Assembly (NCBI GenBank): GCA_015039465.1
Contig: MU130245.1
Location: 24,198-88,197 of the forward strand
Length of the DNA: 64,000 bases
Direction: 5' to 3'
Source: Phlegmacium glaucopus
Lineage: Eukaryota; Basidiomycota; Agaricomycetes; Agaricales; Cortinariaceae
The notes under the pieces were generated by a model. The model saw only the letters and a program-made list of their open reading frames with translations, ran no database searches and was not told the origin of the DNA. Both the position numbers and the translations under genes were made by a program. Positions 1 through 10,189 of the stretch are shown one piece after another (position 1 is the first letter of the stretch; every line of letters starts with the position of its first letter).

Positions 1-971
1 AACCAACCGTTAAGATTGCTAGAGAGATGGTCCACGAGTTGTCCGCATGTTTCGGCCATATAATGTGGCGCTAGAGTCGCGGCCGTTGTATTACTAGCAG
101 TTTCTATTTCTCTGGGTTCTTACCTCCCCACAAGAATAGCTGACCCTATACACGGAAGACACCTCCTTTGGTCCTCCGCTTGGTGCAAGACCTGCATGGC
201 ACTCAATGCTAAGTATACAGATTAAAACACCAATGATTGTCACATGTACGTCCCGTGAACCCGTAAATAAAGGCACGTTTAGGACGCCTTGTTTCCAGGA
301 TGACATTCTGTATGCGAGACCCTACTATATCTCAGACGGAAGACCCAGGAGTAGATGCTCCGAGATGAGATAGACTTTGTACTGCTCGAGGGGTCAGGAG
401 AGATAGCTTTCTACGTCTGGTAGAAAAGAGATATTGTTTAGTGGAGGGCCCACCTCAGCCATTAACCTCCATGTTGCCGTTCAACTCGCACAATCGTGTG
501 ACACGGGAACTACTTTCAAAAAACCCGGAGCGGTTTAAGCTCTTGAACCCACAGTTGTTTGAGGACCTGGTTGACCCTTTTCAGGAGTTCCTCGCAATAT
601 CATTCCTGCCGTTCTATAGATAGTTTAACCTACTTGGACTACTTTGTACCAAGAGACTCACAGAGGCCCTCCGCCGGTACTTCTACCTCGGAGAGTCGTA
701 GTGAGGTTGGCCTTATTTCAGTGGATGGTTACTGAGGTTGGGTGGTCTACTAGAAGCTTGGACCCTTAGGCGCTTCGGGCTCCTGAAGTTTCACCTGATG
801 AAGGGCTACGGAAATCTGCCTCTAGGTCTTTTTAGATGGGACCATGCCTACGCAGTTCGCTCGAGCTATTGTCTAAGTTACTATGTACCTGACCTACCAA
901 GAAGGGAACCGTTTGCGGGAAGGCTCGTACAGCTGCCCAGTCTCTCAAGCTACAGTTTCGCCGCGTTCATC
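1..971. pseudogene. FK2 3' half, mirrored (FunK1 kinase C-terminal part)
   Basis: Read as plain complement from left to right. Bases 1-32 are the end of intron 2. Exon 3 is 33-199 and carries the catalytic loop HRDLSAGN and the DWD metal site. An intron follows at 200-252. Exon 4 runs from 253 to the stop at 971, which ends in the family tail SKRRK. Exon 4 seems to have a one-base shift near 430, giving a TAA at 433-435, so the C-terminal part after the kinase core may be broken even after the orientation is corrected. As the DNA stands it cannot be transcribed into kinase mRNA. It belongs to the gene whose first two exons are at 3348-5149. Confidence 0.85.
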
Positions 972-2797
972 TATAAACAATCGTCAACATAAAACATAAG
1001 GGGGTAATACAACAATAGCTGGCTAAAAAGCGTCGGTTACCCGTATACCATTGTAAGACTAAGTATGTTGTCGGTTACTCGTCCGCGAGCAACTATTAAT
1101 ATCTACCTCTTTGTGCTGCGTCTACCCAGGTTTCTTATTGTCTTAGTGTTGTGTCCGCCTTTACAATAGCCTCCACAGCAGACTACGGTCCGTAATAACC
1201 TATAGAGGGAGGTAGTGGTCACCTACCTCGGTCTCTGTTGTAAGGTGTATTAGATTCAAACTCTTATAGGGGCATAGATACAGACTTGGTACAGGATCCC
1301 GGGAGTCGCCGGGTCGAATTTTCTGTATTGTTCCAGGCTAGACGAATGAATAACTTCCTCTGGTGGAAAGCTTACGTCCTTGGAGACGGGTCCATTAGTC
1401 TTGCGCTTTATTTTAAGCGTCCTTTGTTGTGGCGGTTTTATTCCCAATCTTAAGTTTATATCGCTTGCAACCAACCTGGCTCTTACGGCCACTACGTTCA
1501 ACACATAGATATTTATCGGAGCGGTAAGTATTTTGTCTAGAGTCTTTTTAACGATAATCTAACTATTTCCGTGTCCTCTCGTAAAGTTATGTTAAACCTA
1601 GGTAACTGTTTAACCTTGTGCGAAGAGTGGTGTTATATCTTAACCCTTGGACTTTCTCGATCGGGATTTGCACAGACATCATATAATATAGCCTTGTTAG
1701 TGAGGACTCACGTCGTGGAGTACCTCTCACGGTGCGGGTTAACATGTAATCTGAGTTATGCAAAAGTTGGTAAGAGCGGACGACTACGATAGGTTTCCAG
1801 ACAGGAGAGCCTCACCTGACCCTGTAGAGGCAGTCCTCTCGAGACTCCTAAGACTGAGTTAGTTCATGTTTGTTGGACCTTACAAGTGCACGAACTTGGT
1901 TCCATCGGTTTCTGCGCTAGGGGTTGATCGAGCTGTCTGGGGATAAGAGTATTCAGACAATTGGATAGGAAAAGTTACCTGCACGGGTCCATATACTTCT
2001 TTCCCATACTTTCCTAGCGGGAGCTCTGTTTCCGAGTAATAGAGCAGCCTAACCTAGGGGTCTACAAGTTTGTACCTACTTTAGTCTCTGTTCTAGGTAT
2101 TAGACTTCCTCTTATAGGAGCAGAAGGCGTACAGGATCCCTGGAGTCGTATGCGATGTTTTGGGATCCATGCTAGCGTTAACAACTTCCCCTGGTGGAAA
2201 TCAGGTCCTTGGAGACGGGTCCATCATCTTTTTACGTTTACGGAGTGACAACTGCCCTTGTAGCAGGGTGCCATCTACGGCGTACTTATCGATTGTGAGA
2301 TACTTTTCTTGACAAGTTTGTTAGTTTTATTGGCTTGTTACCTTCAGTATTTTACGTCTACAGTCTCTCTGAGTCGTCTATCGTTTTTCTTACGCGGAAC
2401 GTTCAAAACTCTCACTGTGAAGCGCTATTTACGTGAATAGGCATGAGATTTTGTCTTCCAGTCGCTTCTGGACTTTCTAGTATTCGGTAGTTACGCGTTT
2501 CGGCCGCTGCACGGACTTTACCTCCGCCTTTGCGTCGTTACGATTTCGCGATTCAAGACTCGCAATGGAGAAGTTTTCAAGTTTTATGATAGTTTACGTT
2601 TTCCCAGAGGGTAACAGTCGATATTTACGTTTTTCTTTATGACAGCGTGCGTTGAATCCTCTCCAAACTCCTAAGACTGCGTTAGTTCATGTTTGTTGGA
2701 CCTTACGGACGATACTTGGTTCCAAGCAAGAACTGAGCGTGTCGTCACCATACTCCGCGGTTTCTGCGCTAGGGGTTGTCGAGCTGCGTTGTTCTCA
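972..2797. other. Mirrored intergenic DNA between FK2 and FK1
   Basis: In mirror reading this is the spacer between two tandem kinase genes. Mirrored copies of the FunK1 5' repeat (the one at 22455-22660) occur near 1855-1900 and 2655-2720. Near 2745-2795 lies the mirrored motif that precedes most truncated kinase copies (as at 27621-27670). Stretches around 1210-1400 and 2090-2230 resemble one another. No gene is seen. Confidence 0.6.
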
Positions 2798-3326
2798 GTG
2801 TTTTCGGCCATATTGATGTGGCGCTAGAGTTTCCTGGGGGGTTGTATATACTATCAGTTTCTCAGTACTTTGCTAGCTGGCACTCAATGTTTCTCAGTTA
2901 TAGAGCTTGAAACACCAATGACTGTCACATATACGTCCCGTGAACCCGTAAATAAAGGCGCGTTTAGAATGTCTTGCTTCCAGGATGACATTGTGTATGC
3001 GATACCCTACTATATCTCAGACGGAAGACCCAGAAGGAGATGCTTCGAGATGAGATAGACTTTGTGCCGTTCCTGGGGACAGAAGAGATACTTGTCTACT
3101 TCCGGTAAAAAAGGGTGTCGTAAGCGGAGGAGTCACCCAGCCATTAGCCGCCATCGCTTTTCTACTCGCACAATTGTGTGACAGACTAGTTAGCTTCACT
3201 AACCCCGCAGCGGGTTAAGCTCTTGCAACCACAGTTGTTTGAGCACCTGGTTGACCCATTTCAGAAGGAACTCGCAATAGAAGGCTTGTCGCCCTGTAGA
3301 AAGTTCAACCTACTAGGACTACTTTG
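2798..3326. pseudogene. FK1, mirrored FunK1 remnant cut by the window edge
   Basis: Read as plain complement, 2938-3326 is an open last-exon sequence of FunK1. It covers the conserved start GTWAF, then LWDDIESAFWV and LGKVF, and ends at the mirror boundary within LDDPDE. Upstream, 2798-2880 is a shrunken remnant of the catalytic exon: the HRD loop is broken by insertion and deletion, and the DWD site is gone. After correcting the orientation this gene would lie downstream of FK2 on the same strand, and would run off the left end of the window. It is a likely pseudogene. Confidence 0.75.
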
Positions 3327-5149
3327 AAAAATGGATAAAATGCGCACCTTCAACCGCATCGGCAATACAGGATAGCAGTACTTTGCACCAGGCAAACGTT
3401 GATAAGTCACGAGCGACAGTATCCAAAATTATACGATGGCAGACCATTCTGAATTTCATGCGCTTCGATTGTAAAGAGTGCTCCTTGACCCATTCCTGCG
3501 TTTCCGTCTCCAGCCCGGGAACGTCGCCGCCCAAACGCATAGATGCCACATGCTTGACATCCTGCTCCTTCAGCATCCGGTAGATAGCTGCTTCGCGAGT
3601 CGTATCCTCCGCATCCTCCTGCCATGAATCTTTCAAAAAACACATTGTAGGTTTTTCTCGATTCTCTTCATTCTCCACGTCCTCTTCATTCTCTACGTCC
3701 TCTTCATTCTCTACGTCCTCTTCATTCTCTACGTCCTCTTCATTCTCTACCTCCTCTTCATTCTCTACCTCCTCTTCATTCTCTACCTCCTCTTCATTCT
3801 CTACGGTCTCTTTATCAGGATCAGGATACGCTAGACAGCGTCTAGTAGCACGACAAAAAGGAAACAGACATGCGCGCGAATATTTCAGAGGCGGAATGAA
3901 GAAGGGAATCCGCTTATTCGTTTTGTCATCTGTCACGTATATGCGAAAGAATCCTTCAAAGGAGAGGAGGTTGTCACCATGCGTGAACTTAGCACCACCA
4001 TGCCAAGTGAATTGATGATATTTCGTAAAGGCGGCCCGCACGGACTCTGGAGGCGTAGCTCGCTCAACTGTGGGGTCGAATCCTCTCTGAAGAAGTGTGA
4101 GTTGGCCATAGCGCAGGTAGAAGTTGAAGATGTGGAATGGGTGCTTGGTGTAATCGAATCGACGAGTGACAACGGCTCCTCGACGGTCCCAGCGAATGAA
4201 GCGAGCGTATGGACCAAAAATCAACATTGAGAAGAAATGGTTTCGAAAAGACATGGACAGGCTGACGCCTGCATAGGCAGTAATCTGGCCGCGCGTGTGG
4301 ATACCAGACTCGGTGTCGGTCTCAACGCTCGAGGAGGCGGAGGGTGTTGGTATGTTGGTCTCGTCCAGTGCGATGTCTTCTTTTTCCTTAGGCTCTTCCT
4401 CGCTGGGTGGTAGTACATTTACGTCCGTCTGGTCCTGATCCTCTTCATCCTCCTTCTCTTCTTCTTCCTCCTCCTCCTCACCCTCATCCGCGTCCCCGGG
4501 CTTCTCGTCTGATACATGGTAGAATGCATCGTGGCTACGGTCAACTTTGAATTCGTGATGTGTCTGTTGGCGCGAGAAGTCGGTACGTGCTTTAAGCTCG
4601 TCGTTCCAGTATGTAGAAATATCTGGGTTAAGGTTATTGCAAGAGGTATCTGGTTGGTTGGTGTTTAGAAAGCGTAGAGCCTGCGGATGTGGAACATTGG
4701 CCCTCGTCAACAATGCCTTTGTGACCCACTTGTCAAGGGCCTTCACCTGAAACAGGTATAAGTTACACATTCAAACAATCTATTATCAAGGATAAACTCA
4801 CAAACGGTTTATACATCACACTTTCTGTCTGCCCTGTTGTGGGAGCCACGCTCCGCAGATCCTTCAGACGCTGCTTTGAAGGGCGTTTTTCCCTGTAAGC
4901 ATCAGGTGTCGTGTCGTTCCATGGTAGGAATTCTTCAAGGAACGTCTGGGGATGCATTCCGACGACAAAGTAATCTTTTGCCTCTAGGGCGATCCTTTCA
5001 TATTCTTTCTTCATATCCCTGGTCGCGTCCATTGAGAACGGTTGAGTTAAAGACTTATGAGCAATAGGGGTCTGGTGAGTAGGAGGAGCTGTTGGAGGTG
5101 GAGTCTTTGGGGGGTCAGGAGCGGGTGCTACTGCTGTCGTTTCTGCCAT
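3327..5149 (-). CDS. FK2, FunK1-type protein kinase, 5' half (exons 1-2)
   Basis: Fungal-type (FunK1) kinase, full-length class, on the minus strand. Exon 1 is 5149-4802 (116 codons from the ATG, which matches FK14). Intron 1 is 4801-4747. Exon 2 is 4746-3348, with intron 2 starting at 3347 and cut by the mirror boundary at 3326/3327. The N-terminus is proline-rich (PPTAPPTHQTP). It is followed by an acidic Glu/Asp tract, the FunK1 N-lobe segments RNHFFSM and IRWDRRGAVVTRRFDY, and RDLSTFAW before the catalytic exon. An eight-unit VENEE repeat at 3661-3804 replaces the short linker of the paralogues. The catalytic loop is only present in mirrored form at 33-199. Role: presumed Ser/Thr kinase, substrate unknown. 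Confidence 0.85.
3661..3804 (-). repeat. 18-bp coding tandem repeat (VENEEE/VENEED x8)
   Basis: Eight perfect-length 18-base units in frame within FK2 exon 2. They encode three VENEEE, four VENEED and one VENEEN. The other copies have a short basic linker (such as NRKNRK) at the same place, so this is a local expansion. It adds a strongly acidic, probably disordered segment. Confidence 0.95.
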
Positions 5150-6056
5150 GGATGGTGCAAGTTGAGAACAACGATTGGAATTGAACGGTATTTGAACGTT
5201 TGAACCCTTGGTTTAACAGCAGCACGTGACCGTTTGATACAAACAGGACCCAACAAAATAGGTACGCTTCTAGCCTCGCTCTGATTATCGATTGATCACT
5301 GAGTCAAGCTTTCAAACCGCTGACTCGAACGCTGATAAACAGCGCAGCATCGCATTGGGTTAGTTATTAAAAAATAATCACCACCCAATCACCACCTAGT
5401 CTCTAGTCTTAGTAGAATTGCCTGTCGACGTAGTTTCTTGAAACCCCTTGGGCCGAAAACCCTTGATTCCTGATAAGTACGTTGTTTTGGTCAATTGCCT
5501 AAGCACTTGTTATTCCTCGACATATAGGCCTTTTGCAGGATTGAAATAGAACGCTGAGAATCTGCATCTGTGCAACGTAGTAGCCGACAATCTTCTTAAT
5601 TATGGATGTCATGGGTATCCTTAGACCTCCTTGATTATCTGGCTCGACAGTTTCGAAAAAAAATAATTGTTTGTCTTCTCTGAAAAGCGTGCCTCAAAAT
5701 TAATCCATCCGCAAAATTTGTTGTCAGTTCGACTCCACTTTGACATAGATGGGACTGTTCAACATGCCGGTTTAATGACACATAACATATGCAGCCAGCG
5801 CGACACCGTGCTATTATACTTATTAGGTTAAATATGCATCCCCAAGATGCATGTGGGGAGGCCCTTTAGGCTCAAATACGGCTATGAAACATGAGTGTGA
5901 GCGCTGTTAAGTACCCTGCGGTGACTAATAATCGGATAACAAGAATTATTTACATAGGGTATTGCATCTAGAAAATCTGCGTAGATTTTTTCTCGATCTT
6001 ACATAAATGAGAGGATTCTAATGGCAACCTAATGAATGGTGCAAATCAAGGACATA
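5150..6056. repeat. Duplicated FK2 upstream region
   Basis: This upstream DNA is nearly identical to 52878-53771, upstream of FK14, with only scattered indels. A third partial copy of its beginning lies at about 6070-6205. With the shared full-length coding class, this shows FK2 and FK14 come from one segmental duplication. No gene is seen in it. Promoter sequences for FK2 should lie at its 5149-proximal end. Confidence 0.85.
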
Positions 6057-6867
6057 AATAATTTGTATATGAACCTTGGTTTAACAGCAGATGTGACTGT
6101 TTGATACAAACACGACCCAACAAACAAAATAGGCAACGCTTCTAGCCTCGATTGATCATCTTTGATCATTGAGTCAAACCGCTGACTCGAACGCTGATAA
6201 ACAGTGTCTTGGGGACGCGCAACTCTTCCACGTCCTCATGGCTGATCACTAATGACACAACCACCCGAATAGTGCTTTTCGCTGTCGCAGATTCTCGAAA
6301 AGCTTTCAAGACATTAAATATAACTAACATATTAAATTCGCGTTTAGAACATTTAGAGAGCTCAAGGAGACGTGTTCCGGCCTTGGGACGCGTCGATAGT
6401 TACCTGAAATATTAATATCAACTACATCATCACAAAAGCATATGCTCACACCAACCATGAGCGTGCACAGGAAAAATCCAAAATGGCCTAGCATCTTCAG
6501 ATGACTGGAAATTAAGACAACTAATTCGGGATACCTAGTCGTCTGTTTAACAGGTCAGAATCATGACAATTGTCCATATATATAAAACTCAAACTCACAA
6601 TGCAAATCGAACCTACCCTCCCAGCGGCCCAATTCGCCCTGTGATACGACCGAGCGATAGCTCAATTCCAGTCCAACCTATCGATCCTGATAGGCTGCAA
6701 TTTTCCCACGGTCTATACTTCACCTATAAATACAAAAATAAACATTGTTATGTAGCCAACCCGATTTTACATAGTCTGGTGAGTTCGGGGACCCCTGACG
6801 CAATCAAGGACATGCAACAAGATCAAACGGCCACATGCTTTGAACCAGCTCAGTAGCTCTCACAGCG
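6057..6867. other. Intergenic, FunK1-associated repeats
   Basis: Contains the third copy of the FK2/FK14 upstream element (about 6070-6205). Near 6700-6820 lies the reverse-oriented FunK1 5' repeat, also found before FK9. No coding gene is supported. Confidence 0.6.
6725..6732 (+). promoter_or_regulatory. Possible TATA box (TATAAATA) upstream of FK3
   Basis: TATAAATA sits about 140 bases before the FK3 reading frame. The same motif in the same repeat context lies at 27437-27444 before FK9, and in reverse before FK10 and FK6. Function is inferred from position and recurrence only. Confidence 0.35.
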
Positions 6868-8201
6868 GTGGTACACTGGTACCCACTTATGACGCGCCAG
6901 AGACGCCATCCCCAACAGCTCCACTCACTAGACCCTCGGTATGCTCATAAGTTCTTTCGCATGGACGATGACAAAACGAACAACCAAGAAACCTTCTTCA
7001 TTCTGCCTCCGAAATATGCGCGTGTCTCTCTGTTTCCTGGTTATCGTGCCACTAGTCGCTGTCTAGCTTATCCTTATGAAGAGAAAGTAAAAAATCGAAA
7101 GAATCGAAAGAACCCTACAATGTGTTTTCTGAAAGATTCATGGCAAGAGGGTTCGCAGCGTACAGCTCGCGAAGCAGTTATCATGCGTTTTGGGCAGTGA
7201 CGTTCCTGGGCTGGAGACAGAAACGCAGGAATGGATCGAGGGGCTCTTTTCAAAATCGAAACGCTTGAAATGCACAATGGTCTGCCATCGCTTAATTTTG
7301 AATACTGTCGCTCGTGACTTATCAACATTTACCTGGTGCAAAGTACTATTATCCTGTATTGCCGATGCGGTTGAAGGTCCGTGTTTCATCCATTTTTTTG
7401 TTGAGCAATTCTAACCATCTCTCTACCAGGTGCTCAACAAACGTACAAAGCCAGTATATTACATCATGATCTCAGCGCCGGCAACATAATGATCGTTAAA
7501 GATAAAGAGACTGGGGAATGGAGAGGCGTTCATATCGACTGGGATATGTGCCTGCTGTGGAGGAAGTGTGGAGGCGAACCACGTTCTGGACGTACCGTGA
7601 GTTATGGTTCATAAGTCTAATTTTGTAGTTACTGACAGCGTTTATGCAGGGCACCTGGGCATTTATTTCTGCAAAAATCCTACAGAACCAAGGTCCTACT
7701 GTAACACATACGTTATGGGATGATATAGAGTCTGCCTTCTGGGTCTTTGTCTACGAGGCTCTACTCTATCTGAAACAAGACAAGCACCCTCTTCTTCTCT
7801 CTAAACAGATGCAGTTTCTCTTTTCCGACAATACCTTCATAGGGCCTGGGTTGGTTGTTGGTGGTTGCGCGAAGGTGAATGTGTTACTGGCCTGTTCGGC
7901 TAATATAAGTACGTGGGGCCTCACACAATTCGAGAGCCTTGATGTCAACGAACTCCTGGACAAACTGGGCAAAGTATTCATGGAGCGTTATCTTCCGAAC
8001 AGCCAGCCATCTTTAAATTTGGATGACCCTGATCAAACTTGGTTCTCTGAGCGTCTCCGGGAGGCTGCCATGAAGATGGAGCCTCTCTGCATTACTCCAA
8101 CCGGATTAAAGTCGCCTACCAATGACTCCAATCCACCAGACGATTCTCAGACCTGGGAGTCCGCGACCTTCCGTGATTCGAAAATACATTACTTCCTTTA
8201 G
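6868..8201 (+). pseudogene. FK3, truncated FunK1 kinase pseudogene
   Basis: Exons are 6868-7376, 7430-7596 and 7650-8201. The N-terminal lobe with the IRWDRRG segment is deleted: the frame passes from the short leader directly into HKFFRM, the same junction as FK9 and FK10. An extra T near 7190 shifts the frame before GSDVPG. In exon 2 the catalytic HRD reads HHD (HHDLSAGN), while DWD is kept. Exon 3 stops early at 8201, right after HYFL, losing the family's acidic and basic tail. It is unlikely to be an active kinase. Confidence 0.85.
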
Positions 8202-10189
8202 AGGGAGATCCGGAAGTGAGCGAGAGATAACATGAACAGATCTACCATTTCTCCATTCACAATCATATACTCAGCAATGAATTAGTTGCTATCGTCGCAA
8301 CTAATTCATTGCTGGGTATAACCTATTATTGGTCTAAAGCTTGCACAAGTGATTAATTTGCAAATATGTAATAAAATATACTTGTACACCTTGTTTTTTT
8401 GGACAACGAAGATAAACATAACTCGATCTTTGGAGGTGCCGTCAATTGGAGACATTCAAATCAAAATAATTACCAGAGACGGCAAGGTTGCGATAGGGCG
8501 GTCCTGTAAGTGGTGCTCCGCGTCATCGCCAAGGTAGATAGGAAAACCACTGTAGCCAACGAATGTTCTCGATCCACCAAAAGGTATAATGAGCATTTGT
8601 TTAGCATCGGAAAAACGGATCGAGTAGCATACACAAAACCAGTCAAAATACCAGAACACGGGACCAGTACAATACAGTTAGGAGTTGATAGCTCCAGGCC
8701 GCCAGGAAAAATAAGATGTGGAAACAGGTGGGGATATTTGTGAAAACCGGAGCCTGTGTGTAGTGAATAAGGCGACCCTGCATCTGGATCCAGCAGACAG
8801 GTGAAGCGAATTGATAGGCAATTGGTTCGACGAGAATGATACAACCCAGTCTGATCGTAGAAAGAAAGGCCTAAGTCAATGCCTAAGATGCATGGTTGGT
8901 GAGCGTTTCGGAGCAAAGTATAGGAGCACAAGTCGACCTCCAGTGTTTTGGGTGATTAGGGATGTACAGATCTTGAGTAAGAATCACCGGAAATCAGAAT
9001 AGAAACTGATTTACGGATGTTCATACGTCAGAATCATTTCCTCACTCACAAAATACACACTCCGATCATGAGTTGCCTCGTCCAAAAAGAAGATTTAGGT
9101 CCCATGCTTCTGCAAATGCCACCACAACCCGGCACTGCACAATTTGAGGCTGGGGAGGTCACGCAAAAGCGGAAAGCGGAAAGCGTCGCTCTGAGAAGGC
9201 TCTGGATAAGCTCTCTCAGAGTCAAGTGGGGCAACACCATAGATCCGACCTGGTTATCGCCAGGTTTTTCTGGAATACAACTTTTGGGTGTATAACGAGC
9301 CAGACCGCTACCCAGACTTGGACGACCGATCAGCCATCTACACACGTTATTGCCGTCCCAGATACCCGTACTAGCGCATCTTAGGAAATGAACCAGTTTT
9401 GGTCTGCGGATACTCTTGGTGGATGCTATCTGAAGTTGCGCACGTGGATAATTTGGGAGGGTATAATCAGTTTAGTACTGCTCCCAATCCAGCACGACCG
9501 GCCATCCGTCATACATCCGATCTAACTGGGTAAAAGTAAAACTGCCTTTTACTACAACCATCTGTCACACACCAGATCAGACGGGATACACCTACTCAGA
9601 CCTGATTGTGACCGTTTACAGAGCCAATCACCTGTCTTCCCAAATATTCAAATTGAATGAGCCAGAGTTTGGTTTCCCAGCCATAGTTCGGTCTCCCAGC
9701 CATCAGACCAGGCCAACGTTGAGCGGCATAACCAGGCCGGAGTCTACAACACCAGAGATCCAACCTGTTTATCCGCAGGTTCCTAAATCCTCTGGGTCTC
9801 ACACTATGCATCAGTTCGGATACGCTGGAAGTGTCAGGAATCTAGCAGCGTAATAACGAGCCAGACCCTTGCCACCTTAACGACCAACCAGCTTGCAAGT
9901 GCTACCAAAGAGAATTCGGTCCTGAGCATTTGGACAACTGGATTTCTCGGGTGCCAAACACTGAAGAGAGTGGGTGGATTGGTTGAAAATACACTTTAAA
10001 GACGATGAAAGGGGACGCGGCTGAACGAGAGGATGTGGGAGGATGTAGGATCCTTATCGATGAAGAAATCGTTGTTTACCAGATGTTTGCGTAGGTGTGC
10101 TAATAATTGGTTCTGACTCAGTCGTCAAACGGTCATGTGCTTTGAACGTACTTGCCATATCACTGATCAGTTCCATCGTCTTTCACCAT
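8202..10189. other. Gene-poor part of the left arm
   Basis: About 2 kb without a recognisable gene. Short open frames exist on both strands, and some are partly conserved in the right arm (for example the frame containing KEDLGPMLLQMPPQPGTAQF at about 9067-9290 and its partner at 19644-19920). Their frames are broken differently in the two arms. It may be the wreck of a secreted or membrane protein gene; I do not recognise it. Confidence 0.5.
8272..8314. repeat. Perfect 18-bp hairpin
   Basis: Two perfect complementary 18-base arms (8272-8289 and 8297-8314) flank a 7-base loop. The same hairpin is preserved without arm changes at 20801-20843. It lies about 70-110 bases after the truncated 3' end of FK3, so it could act in RNA as a 3' structure; this is inferred. 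Confidence 0.85.

Larger units (their letters stand above)
1..3326. other. Mirror-reversed block (reversed, not complemented)
   Basis: This block does not read as biology on either strand, but its plain complement read left to right does. For example the complement of 1-40 gives the tail of a FunK1 intron and its acceptor. The complement of 33-199 is a 167-base kinase exon, the same length as in FK6, FK8, FK9, FK11 and FK14, followed by a GTGAGT donor at 200. Equivalently, reversing the block in place gives ordinary minus-strand FunK1 sequence. The right edge is sharp at 3326/3327, inside FK2 intron 2. Base 1 joins base 3327 perfectly when the block is turned round. Seen directly; the cause (artefact) is inferred. 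Confidence 0.95.

Noticed and set aside
94..3199. Open frames on both real strands within 1-3326
   Set aside because: They lie in mirror-reversed sequence and are chance frames; kinase coding appears only in the plain complement.
8470..8931. 153-codon minus-strand frame in the left arm as a gene
   Set aside because: The partner in the right arm (20003-20653) is broken by an indel of about 200 bases and different frames, so coding is not supported.
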